64,000 nucleotides of DNA from Muricea muricata (taxonomy: Eukaryota; Cnidaria; Anthozoa; Malacalcyonacea; Plexauridae): positions 26,836,282 to 26,900,281 of the forward strand of contig OY979718.1 in the NCBI GenBank assembly GCA_963855995.1, written 5' to 3'. Below are positions 1 through 12,100 of this stretch, piece by piece. How positions within the stretch are numbered: position 1 is the first letter of the stretch; each line of letters begins with the position of its first letter. A program made the translations under genes and the position numbers. The notes below the pieces were generated by a model. The model worked only from the letters and a program-made list of their open reading frames with translations, was not told the DNA's origin and made no database searches.

Positions 1-56
1 GGCTGACATGGTAATCTCGTTGTCATCACACTTCGCCAAATAATTTTTATAATGAA

Positions 57-446
57 TTAAACCACATCGGAATTCGTCGTAGACGTACAAGTATCATTCA
101 ATATGTTCTCTGATATCATAAATTGTTCGTCTTCGGATGGCATTAATCTCTTTATCGAAAAAATACGCTGAATTTCCCATGGTGCATTCCATGCACAAAA
201 GTTCGGATACCTCAGGCGTGGAGTTTCAAAGATCATAATATAATTTATAATAAAAGTTGGCGTACAATCACAAATCTTCGGCGTGAACTTTACACAGAAT
301 GCACCCTGGTGAATTTCGAAAAAACTTTCATATTTTCTATCTGTCACGCGTGACATTACGCGCGCGTCCCGCAACGCGTGGAACTCCAAAGCGCAAGTGA
401 CCATCCCAGTACAAATCTGAAGTAATTTTGCAGAATCTGGCTCCAT
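57..446 (-). CDS. Uncharacterised 129-codon ORF, coding status uncertain
   Basis: An ATG-initiated open frame of 129 codons ends in TAA near the left edge of the window. I do not recognise a family. It has four cysteines in its first two thirds and no signal peptide or membrane segment. It is longer than almost all other unexplained open frames here, which is the only argument for it. No splice junction is needed and none is obvious at its edges. It could be a small single-exon gene, a terminal exon of a gene lying to the left, or chance. Confidence 0.2.
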   Translation of the reverse strand: MEPDSAKLLQICTGMVTCALEFHALRDARVMSRVTDRKYESFFEIHQGAFCVKFTPKICDCTPTFIINYIMIFETPRLRYPNFCAWNAPWEIQRIFSIKRLMPSEDEQFMISENILNDTCTSTTNSDVV

Positions 447-2529
447 ATCGCCTTGTATCCTTAAGGCTCTGCTACACTATACAACTTGTGTCGCAACTTG
501 TCTATTTATTTCAACCCTAAACATAGGGCTGCTGTGATGAATATCGTACACGATATTCAAGGCTGATGCTGATTATAGGCTACCCATACGTATACAGTAT
601 ACGTTATACGTATGCATATTAGTATTTTTGTCTATATTAGTATTTTTATCTATATATTTTTTTACTGCAAAACAATTTATTGAACTTATAAAACACCGAT
701 TTTTGTAAAATAAAACACCGATTATTACGCGATATTGCAATCTGATTTGATTAATTTTAGCAGGAAAAAAAAGCAAAAGAAATCCAAACATGATTGCACC
801 TCGTAAAAATGCCCGGTATTAATTCTATATTTGACTTGGAACTTACTGTCCAATGACATGTTTTCCAATGCGATGTTTAATTAACAATTGGATCAGGTTA
901 CGGGTATGTTGGCATAAAGTATAGCTGACTAGCTTTGTATATTAGCTTTCCCATGTAAACTACAGGTATCTTGCTGGGTAAAGAATAAAGATGACGCGTT
1001 TCCCACTTTTACGAGCAGGTATATACACTACTTTCCATTTTTTTAATAGCCTTTAGCATTTCTTTGAACACATTAGCATTTCTTTGATTTAGGTAATGGT
1101 TGTAAAATAGCAGCATAGGATCGATTTGTACCAAGCAGCGAAAAAATTTCAATCGAGGAAAGACTTGTTTACAACTTACCAATAGTTTTCTAACCCATGT
1201 GTCTCCCAATATGTATAAATTTACCAACATACAGGCGTTAAGGACGTATAGAGAATGACTTGAAATAGCAAATTATAATTTGCATGATATATGATATCTT
1301 AAAATTCATTGAAATGCATATTATGTCGTAACTACCAATATGTAAGTATTTTATCGTCATCATTCACTTCATGATCTTTCTTATGGGCTGTACATTAAAC
1401 TGCTTTTAAAAAAAGATTTAGCTACTAGTGTGATTTACTTTCTGTAATTTAACAATCCTCTAAAGATACACGCAGCGCAAGACGAGTCATTAAGGCGACA
1501 TGGCACTATTTGTTTACGCTGAACTGCCTTTTAACCCCGTCGTATTTTGCTAGCGTACTTAATTCGCTTAGATACAAGGAGAAACATAAACTTATTCTGA
1601 CTAACATTTCTAAATAAAAATCAAGTCAAAAATGTGACGCGATGCTTTTGTAAACAATGAAGATTTAGTTTAGCAGACTTAAGTGTTTTTTTAGATAATT
1701 TTTGGAAAGCATGCCTTTACTTGTCAAGTCAACATATCGTCACCTGTGTGGACATAAGGCTGGCCCAGACTGGCGGACTTGGATAGAAGACTCGGACTGG
1801 CAACGCGAGCTTGCAAACCGGTTTCTCGCAATTTTTTAATGCTATGAAGCTGATACTTATGCGTAGATCGTGTTTCTAATCTGCCATATTTAACTACAAA
1901 ATTTTTTAGTATCAAACTGTAAAAAAAGAAACAAATTACAAGTGATCGTTTTAACTATACCAAACCTGACCACAAGCAGTGACTTTTTGAACTTAATGCC
2001 CATACTTTACCCACTATATTAGGGTATTTATTTCCTGGTTGAACATCGTCCACCCCTTTTCTTGTTATGGTTTCCTTGGCTGAATTCTATCAGTTCAAAT
2101 TCTTTTAGAATTTCAACATGCTAGCCTAGCTGAACAATATGTTGATCTACAGTAGAGGCGTGATAGCAACATTAATTTAGTAGTATTAACTTAACTGGAA
2201 AAACAAACACATAAGATAAGATTAGTCGTTTAAATTGATTAAGGTTCTTGCTTTTTTTGTTGCCTCAATCGAAGGATTGTTCCCAATGCACCGTATATTT
2301 AAACCTTCCCTTGAGAGAGTTCGTTCCGGGTTTTGGTATTTTCAAATTAGTTTCTGAATCACGTAAAACATCTCCTAGCAAGCACGTTCAGTCTTACTTG
2401 GTTTTCCCTACAACACGACGCTGTGCTCTCATCAAAGACCTTGATAAAAAATACTCTTTAGTTTTTGCGCCTAACATTAGGTGAATCTGCAGTTTTAGCT
2501 TTTGATCTATATAATTTATCTTTTTATAG
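447..2529. other. No gene recognised
   Basis: A+T-rich sequence upstream of the laminin-G exon. A short open frame at 2248-2484 has a donor-like AG/GTGAAT at its end, but its phase does not fit the next exon. Nothing else stands out. Confidence 0.5.
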
Positions 2530-3105
2530 TTCTGATTATCCTCCTATTGGTGCGCTTCATGGAAACGATCTCGATATTCTTTAACAAGACGTCTTACATT
2601 GAAACGACACCTTTGAACACATCGAATTATTTCACGTTATCATTTCAAACCTGCGCTGGAGGAAGATTGTTGCGACAAAATGGCTTTAACAACGACTATT
2701 TTGAACTATCTCTTGCACCTGGGACACTTAATTACAATTCAAGGATTTACGTACCAAGCACGTTAACCTTAAGATGGAGAATTGCCAATTTGGAAAATTC
2801 TGTAAGCATAGGACAAAACTTGGATAATAGTTTACAGTATAATGTGATGTACACACCGGGATCAAAACGCCTTAACACAACATTATCTCTAAGCCTGCAT
2901 AATGTGCATGGCAGAGCTTCTTTGCTACATGTAAATATTCCTAATACAGTTCTCAGCATGATTTCTCGTGAAAACTTGAAAGTGGGATATGGTTTCATTG
3001 GCTGTATTTCATTCGGAAGTATGATGAAGGACGTGCACGTAATTCGGAATGTAAGCATCTCAGAAACATGCCCTTTCGTGGAAAACCAAATATGTAAACG
3101 TTTAG
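2530..3105 (+). CDS. Laminin-G domain exon
   Basis: The acceptor TTTTTATAG precedes 2530 and the donor TTTAG/GTAAG follows 3105 (phase 1). The translation has the laminin-G order: SYIETTPLNTS at the start, TLSFQTCAGGRLL, a central block with LSLHNV, then GYGFIGCISFG and a closing cysteine stretch, CPFVENQIC, that leads into an EGF region. N-glycosylation sequons (NTS, NTT, NVS) suit an extracellular domain. The true 5' edge may be the later acceptor TTCTTTAACAAG ending at 2588, because the first 20 codons are an un-laminin-like hydrophobic stretch. The antisense frame at 2747-3139 is a shadow. Confidence 0.75.
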
Positions 3106-6100
3106 GTAAGATACTGGTACTGTATATTGCTATGATCACCGATAAGCTGGCTGCAGCTGAATAATTTGCATGCCTTCTTCATTCCCGCCGTGGTCAGACA
3201 TAGTTTTCAGCCTACTTGGTGTCAATATAAACTCATAGCCAGAAATTCGCGACATTGAGCCAACATTTTGCCAGCGGTTAACCGCGTTCAAATTAAAGAT
3301 TATTTACCAAGTTTGGCCAATTCTCGCTATCAACAACTATTTCCTTCTTAAATTTTGTGTTTGAATAGATACCTAAGTGGTTTGCCATAAATTTACATCA
3401 GGAATCAATTACAGCAATTGCATATCAGAGAAAGATTCTATTTTCCCGCCTCAACGCGCAAGTAGTAGCTACCATGGTAACGAGACAGGAAGTAAATATT
3501 TAAGAGGGTTGTACGCTGTGCAGTAATTGCGCAGTTTCAAACACGCTTGGCATAAAATGACGCGAAATCGGCCAAGTTCGTCATTCATTTGATTCAGCGG
3601 TTGTCCGCAACAGTGTAGGAAAATTCAATATGGCGCAGTTAATGAGTGGAAAAAGAATGTTTTCGCGATTAAAGATTTTTGTTAGATTGCACCCCAACTT
3701 TTTCCCGAAACTATTCAAGCATGTGTGAATTTTGTTTGCACATTGTGAGTCGTACTGTTCTTAATACATTGAAAGGATGAATGGCTTATTTGTCTCGTAA
3801 AGGAATTAATATAAATTTATTGGACATCGTATTTTGAATGGAACTTGTCAAGGACTCACTGGTTTGAAAAAAGCATATAAGGGGCATAAAAATTACTTGT
3901 TTCAGAGGAAAAGATTACTCATATGCTGGCAACTGAGGATGCTTTCTTCAACTGATTTAGACGTGGAAAAGGAAAATTAGATAGGCTTTATCAAGATACT
4001 TGATCACTCCATTCACTTGATGTATCTCAAGTGCTTTAATATTTTATTGTTAGTTTAGCTTGTATATGAACTTATTGGCCAGGTTTGACTTTCTCCTTGT
4101 TACATTATTTGCTTTGCTTGTAAAAAGAATTTTTAAAAATTTGTTTATTGCTATAATAGGCCAGGTCAGCATATTGCATTTATAAAGCTCAAGATCTGTC
4201 ACTGTGTAGATGTATCAGTGCTTTATTTATATTGGATAGTGTTTTGCTTTTTTATTGATGAGTGAATATGTACAAACTAGAGTTGAATTGTAGCTGCCAC
4301 TATTTAATAAATGTAATTGAGTTTATTATACCAAAATCTTCTTTTATGACTTTTTACAAATGACCATTGTGTTATGTTTTCATATTTGATACAAATTAGT
4401 TTCTACACCATTTTAATATTTTAATCCTGTTATTACATCATCAAATACTTTTATGGTATCAAATGTGGAATCACTGCAGTGGTCACAATGCCCATTTGGG
4501 TAAATAACACCATATAATGTATGTTTCTGTAACAGCAAATCTGGCAGCTACTCAAGCTGAGAGAAATATAATGACACTGAAAAGGCCTGATTAGTGACAC
4601 AAACAGTAGTACAAAAAAAAAATAACCACTTGAACAATGTTTGTTGCTTTAACATCAGTTTACTCTGTTATTTTCCTGACCACTTACCTATCAAGTGATA
4701 AACTAATGATGTTTGGTCAGTAATTAGAGGAAAATGTGTACTCAAAATACATTTTGTTACTTCACCAAGTCTAATTCTACACAGCTAAAGTTGTATGGAG
4801 ATGATCCTGGACACGGTGTCCTCTTGCAACTCTTACTCAAATATTGCTTATACATATTGGTTGCGAAACTAAAAGGTTAGTCAGATATATCTCTGGCTAC
4901 TGTGCACAAGCATCATCTTGGAATAGAATTTCCTAAATAAATGTGACACACATGTACAGTAAAACAGAGAAATTGGGTGCATGCCCTTACCTCATCTGTT
5001 GTCGGACAGTGAAAAGGTGACAGCTTCTATCATTCCAAATATTGAAATAAAGTCATGTGCATTTGAGGAGAATTTATAGCTTAGACACTGAATCATTGAC
5101 AAAAAGAATCTATTTTTGTTGTTAACCAAACTTACTCTAGTGATTTCTGCTTGATGAGGTAACTACTGATATTGGACATAAGATTAATGACTTGTAAATT
5201 TGGTAAATATCTTTCTTGTGTCAGTCAGTATATGTGTTGCTTGCCAATGTTTGGCATGATTGGAGAATGTTTGCCAATTTGTTCTTAAATGTAGTTTAGC
5301 ATTAGGGGCACATTAGAGCAAGATATGGTAAATATTTTCTAAAATAGGTAACAGTAATTCATAATTAGTATGACAACTTTAAGAAGGGCATGTTTATTCT
5401 GTTTCAGGCTAATCAGTGAGAAATTCATTTGTGACACCAAGAATGCATTTTTTGCTGGAGCAGGAAGTGACATACTCTTATTTTATGAACTTGCAATCCA
5501 TGATCAATCAGTTATGTTAAATTGGGGAAGGCAATTAGGCAAACTCAACTACAGTACACTAAAACAACATACTTGCTTATTTGTCTACCTTGACACTATA
5601 ATGAGTATGATATGCATGACCGTAGTCTGACAACAATTCCTTGTATTTTTAGTATATACAAAAGACATGATTTTTTTAATCAAAAGCACTTGATTACATA
5701 GCATTAAGTATTTTGAATTGCACAAGGCATGTCACATTGCCCTGACACAAGGCTGTCAAAGCTTTACTTTGTAAGTATGTTGTTATAACTGCATTAAAAA
5801 CTTTAGTTGTCACTACTTACTCAGTGAAGACATTAAAAAACAGTTAGTCAAGAGGTATAAACATTGTATTTATGCAATCAGTAGACATAATTACACCTAA
5901 ACCTTGGATTTTCACATTTACCATGAACTATGCAATATACTCAGTAAAAATTATTTTAATTCTAAACAAAAGCAAGAAGATTTTATGATCTTCTAGACCA
6001 CAATAACAGTTTATTGCCCTGGAAATATTTAGCGGCTAGATAAAACAAAAAAGAAAATATAAAATCCTAATCTCACTATGAAAAAGCACAGCGTCGTCTA

Positions 6101-9100
6101 GTAACATATGTCAACATGTATACATTCTTTTGAATGAACAGATACTAGTATTGTTTACAAATATTAATATAAATATAGCCAGCTCGAGGAGATAAACAAC
6201 TGCCCGATCATCCTATAAAGTACTGAAAATAGATCACTAACTATTTTGTAGTCATTTCGCTTGTCTGGTTGATAATTCCACCTTTTTCCTCGTCCTTTGT
6301 AACGCCAGCATGTTGTAATCTTTAAAGGTCCATTTAACAACACTCGCGTGCGGCGCTCTTATTTCAAAGCGCTTTGTCGCCGTTTAAATGCCAGATCCGA
6401 AAAAATAAAAACATACGTTTTTAGATAAAAGGCACAGGCTTGTTACCATGAAAAAATTCTGTACGAATTGATTAAAATACAAAAGTTATTTGAAGCCAAA
6501 TTTTGGCAATTTTCATGTTATCTACTTCGACGCGCGATTCTCAAGATATAGTCCTCAAAGAATGTTCAACCGCTGCAAAACAATACGTGTAACTATGGCA
6601 ACCTTGGTATCATTTTGATCCACTCGTCTCACTCTGTTGATCACAATTGTTTATATTTATCTAAAGATAACCTGCAGTGCCCCGCAACGGTATAAAAATG
6701 ACGCATTTTTTAAGAATTAATTTAGGCACCATTCTTCCTAAAAATACGCGCGCCGTCAAGAAAAAATTGTTACGCTCGAGTTGGCCGAATTCGCTACATT
6801 TTATCCGGTCTGTGGCAAATGTTTAATACACCCATTGTTCGCTTTGTACCTATTTTGTTCAACTCCAGCCACTGTAGTCCATATAGTTAACAGTCAATAT
6901 TCTTCAAAAAGGTATCCACCGAATAGGATAGAAATTCAGACATAAAAACGACGTCTAAGATGAAAAAAGTAGTGTAATACACAACTTCATGTTGCCAACT
7001 GATGTCAGTGGCGCCACGAAGAATTACAAATTGCTGCTTCAATATCGACATTTTATGCATTAAATAACGTACGTATTTCGCTTAAATCGATATGGGTGTA
7101 ACTTTGAACATCTTTTCCTCCGATAAGCTTAATAAACCATGTATTAATTGTGGTAGAGTCGAAAAATATTGTTATAAATAGACACATGTGTTACACGTTC
7201 ACTTTGTCGTTCATGTTTCTTTGTCGATTTCAGAATTCGTAAAATTGACCAATCACAGCGAAGCACAAAAGTTCTACATTTGCCACAGACCAGTTTTATG
7301 CCAAGCGTGAAAATAAATGTTTGATGAGAAAGCGCTATTTCTGGGCTATTTGTAAAACCAGGAACACCGGAACAGCATCAATGCGGAACACGGAACACCG
7401 GAACACAAAAAATTCTTAATTTGTTAAAAATTCGAGAAAAAAATACCGGGGGTGTAGAATTACTGCTGGGATAATTATTGCGTAAAACATGCTTTTTTAT
7501 AATACTAATACAACGAACATAAATCAATCTCTGAGTAATAAATATCTGAATCAAACCTAGAATTGTTATTTATTGATATGGAAGCCAGGTTGGGACGTGG
7601 CATTTTTATATTCATATTTTACAAACTTGCACTAAAATGCAGATGTGTAATTTTTAACTTCCATCCAATGAGTTTAGATTGAGAAAATATTGTCTCCAGC
7701 ACGTCTGGCACCGCAACATTGTTATTAAAAACATGAAGGTGTCTGACCGATTCGGAAATATACGAGTGTACGTAATACAACGTTGTTGTAAGAACATCTT
7801 GCATGACATATCGGTTTAACTTGCGCGAATACATGTTTATTTCTGGTATTTTTCGCACGAACCACACTCTTTCTTTGCATGTACGTAGAAAACTCAAATT
7901 CAAACTAACTCAAATAGTCAAATTCAAATGTTATTCTCTGTCCACGACAACCTAGCTTTTATTAAAGAGCTGTTTATATTTATAGGAGCCGGATAAGCCC
8001 AGCAAGTGAAAATGTGAGATTAATTTTTGTTTGCATTTCACTATTCAATTACTGCTATTGAAGCCGGTTAGCCATCGTTTGTTTTGTCGTCTCGAGCTAT
8101 ACAATGTTTGAAACTATCAAAACTTCTAAACTTCCATCCCGCTTGGCGAGATATCTCGCCTCTTTCAAGCGACATCTTGCCCTTCCATATAAATAACTCT
8201 TTGGACTCTAATGCCAAACCTAGTTTGAACAACAGATGAAAATGTTTTTCCGCTCAAAAGCGAGTTCGTAAAAACAAGGAAGCCAATTAACTGCTGTTAC
8301 ATTTTACTTTTTAGAACGAAAGCCAGCCAAATGTCATGCAAATAAAGATAAATAAAGATAAGCCATTTATTATCAATAAATAACAATTCCAGATTTGATT
8401 TCTACTTTCGGGCAAATATTTATTACTCAGAGATTGATTTCTCTTCGTTACATTGGTACTTTGGTAGGTATCGGCAAGTCTGAATAGTTAAAAGCATGTT
8501 TTACGAAATTTACGCAATAATTATTCCAGCAACAACTCCACACCCCCCGGTATTTCTTTTTTTCGAATCTCAACAAATTAAGAATTTTTAGTGCTCCGGT
8601 GTTCCGTGTTCCGGATTATGCTGTTCCGGTGTTCCGGTGTTCCTGGTTTTACTAATAGCCCTATTTCTGAGCTTTCATTTGATATGTTGCTCGATATATT
8701 TGGGCAAGTACAAAGTTAAAAATTTTACATTCAAAAACAAGACGCTCGAGTGCCGTATTCCAACCATACATTTTCTGTCTGTGAATTGAAAATGTACCTT
8801 CTTCACGAAGAAATTGGACATGTCGAACAGCTTATCTGTTAACAAATAGAAGCGCTATTGTATGATTTATTATCCAGACTTCGCAGTATAGACAGAACAA
8901 ATTGGAAACAAATGCTGAGTAAGTCGCTAGAACCCCATGAATATTATGAAATACAGACATTCCGTCACGCTTCAATACAGGTTAGTATAGCAATCGTATG
9001 TTAAAGTTCTCGTTCAGTTTGGACATGTTATTTTGACCAAAGAAAATCTCAAATATTGCCCTTTAAGACTATTTGGGCATGTAAACTGTAGACCGACGAA

Positions 9101-12100
9101 ACAAATTTGAATTATTTTGCAGGTAGGCTTCTATTGCACTTTTTATGAACTATTGCTAATAATTTTATACAACCGGCACGCGCCATATTTTGCTGTGCGC
9201 GCGCTTGCGCAATATCGCGTGTCGCGAATTTCTGGCCATGCAGAGAAAAATCACGAACATCTCAAACTCTCGTTCATTTCTAGCGATGTCGCTTCTCGCT
9301 CAGGCGTTGTTCCATCAAAATAAACCTTTTTCGTGAATGGCCTCAAAGTCTCAAAACAGACATCGTCAAAGAAGACACTTCTCGTTAACGTATCTCTATC
9401 TCGTTAACTGGATCTCCTCCTTTTCCTCTTTTAATCTCCTTTAACCGTAATGGAAATTGCAAACACGCAGGTTATGCAAAGTTCAGGTAATTCAAGTTCA
9501 CGAGCTTTCTTTCTAGAGTTTCATTGTCCCATGCAATCATATACTTATGCAAGTTCCGTATCAGTATCTGATTAACCTCCTCATAACGCGTATTTAATAT
9601 TTGCTACCCTCCCCCATGTCCCTGACCTAATAAACAGGGACTTGAACGATATCTATATTACTCCTAAAGTTGCAGCGCTTGACAAAACCATTATATCGCA
9701 ATGTTTCCTAGGTCGCGCCTGTAATTGGTCAACAACAATATCAAGTATTAACTTGCACGATGAATATGGATACAAATGCTTTTGCAAATCTGGATACACA
9801 TCAAAGTATTGTGATGTTAATATCAATGAATGCAAAATTAACATCCCATGTAACATCACTGTATGTTCTAACCCAGTTGGTCTGGATTATAAGTGCGCTT
9901 GCTGGAAGGACTTTAACGGTAGGTCAACATAACAGGAATTAAATTCTGAGTTACTATGCTATTTTCAGCTGAAAAAATTACGACTCCAACGTTGTGAAAC
10001 AGATGCAAACGTTCCGAAACTGTGTTTTTTTACGACACTCCTGGGGCTTTTCCCAATAATAAAGCACGATAGGTTTATTTTGCCGCCATTTTTTCCTTCA
10101 TATGCCTGTTACAGATCTAAAATCAATTTTCAGGTACCACAATAAAAGAAGCTGGGCGAATGTACTTATCAGTTTTTTATTCCAGATCGGGCGGAATTAT
10201 TAAACTTTCCTGCAATCTGATAGGCTATAGCAGCTAGCAGAATTTTATAATATCATAGAGCAGTGATATCAATTGATGTTTATTTATCACTTTAAATACT
10301 ACCTTGGTTAGCAAGCGTTTCTTAGTAATATTTTTACGTAACACAGTAAAAAACTTTCTGTTCGACCTGGTTTTATAACGAGATCGGTGTGCAGCACCCC
10401 GAACTTATAACACCCTGCCAGATGAGTTGAGAAGAAAAGAATCGAAGCTGCTCCAATATTACCACGACGCAGTTAAAAATGTTTATGACATAAATGACGC
10501 CAGGACATGGAAATCCGTGTGCTTAAAATGCAACGCACCACGTAAACTTGTTCAACCACTTATGTGTTGTTTCTAGAACGTATAACATGCAGTTCTAGTT
10601 TATATTTTTATAAGTCCTTGTTCGTATGCATGCACCAAGGGCCCACAGAATTGGTTCTAAGCTGTTGTGGTGTCCCTGCCTTCTGTCTTCAGTATCTGTG
10701 TTTGTTTGTGAATGTTCTTGTTTGCTTCTGTTGTTGTTTGTGTTTGTTCTTGTACTTAAATAATTTATGTTCATGTTGGCGAAGCATAATAAATAAATAA
10801 ATAAATAAATAAATTCCCTAGCGTAGAAAAACTTTTTTGCTGGTACATCTTAACAAAAATGCAATCTTTTTAGGCAAGCGGTCATGTTCGAGAAATCACG
10901 AAGACTGTCTGGTACTTAGTGGCGGCAACGTAAGATGTAACCATGGCCGCTGCATTGATGGAATTTCGAGTTACTCCTGCGAATGCGATGTCGGCTGGAC
11001 GGGTATATTTTGTAACCTAGATCTTGACGAGTGTTCCCTTGGTTACTGTATGAATAACAGTACGTGCCACAACACACAGGGAAGTTACACGTGCACATGT
11101 GAGCCAGGATACACCGGCAGGAATTGTTCCATCGATATTGACAACTGTTCGGAATCACCTTGCCTTCACGAGGGCATTTGTAGAGATAAGGTATACCTTG
11201 TGATTTATGAGTCGATTAAGGTTTGCTGGTCAAATATCAGCTCAGTTCCTACACAGGGGCTGGTAGGATGGATGAGACTAAATTTGCTATCTTTATAAGA
11301 ACTATTGCAGTTGGGACAAGATAGTCCCTTCTGCCCATTGCTTCTGCATAAAAAATAGCCTACAGATGTATAGGCATTGTTGATCTGGTTGGATCACATT
11401 TATGTATGAGTAAAGCGAACCAGAACAGTGTCAGATATTCAGCGAGTAAATCATTTTTTACAAATGCTGCAGTTCAGAATGTAAACAAAGCGTTTGTTTG
11501 CACCAATGAGGTTAAGCACTCTTTGAATAACATTTAATCCCCGGTGTCGCCTATTTAACGTTCCCATGTCAAACTCGTTTTCTGCTGCTAGAAATGCATG
11601 AAAGAAACTAACAAGTAATTAATATCTATTAACCCTACAACATAATTATACTTTTCGTTCAGGATCGAACTTATGGTATGAAGTACAATTTACCATATTG
11701 TACAGGTTACTACAGCCTTGATATTGTGGGGGCTTCGTTATTTTCAACAGTTTGTAAAATGGCGTCAAGTGAGAATATTTAAACTACTAGTGTCCAGGTT
11801 GTATTTTCGTAGCGTCCACTATTTGAATACTTTTTTTACAACACATGTGAAGAATTTTTCTCGCAAATTAAAGTCATTACTGAGTGTAGGATGGTTGTTG
11901 TTGAACGATTGTTAGGTTCACCGAGATTTTGCACTTAATTTTCTTTGTTTTACCCGTAACATTTGTCTTGCTTTGGCACTAATAGTCCGGTCGCTTAGCG
12001 GCAAAAATTGGCAAGATCTGTACAAAGCGGACAAAGTCAGTATTTCTTTCCCCGCGACTCCTAAGTCAAATTGAAATGTTTTTGGGGGTGTAATGAAGAT

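Noticed and set aside
2248..2484. 78-codon frame before the laminin-G exon with a donor-like end
   Set aside because: Its phase would run into a stop in the next exon, the implied intron is only 49 nt, and no domain features are visible.
5370..5630. Open frame after a TTTCAG acceptor
   Set aside because: No recognisable domain, no matching donor phase, and ordinary composition for chance frames here.
7619..7903. 94-codon frame inside the MULE-like element
   Set aside because: No transposase motif and no conserved pattern that I can see.
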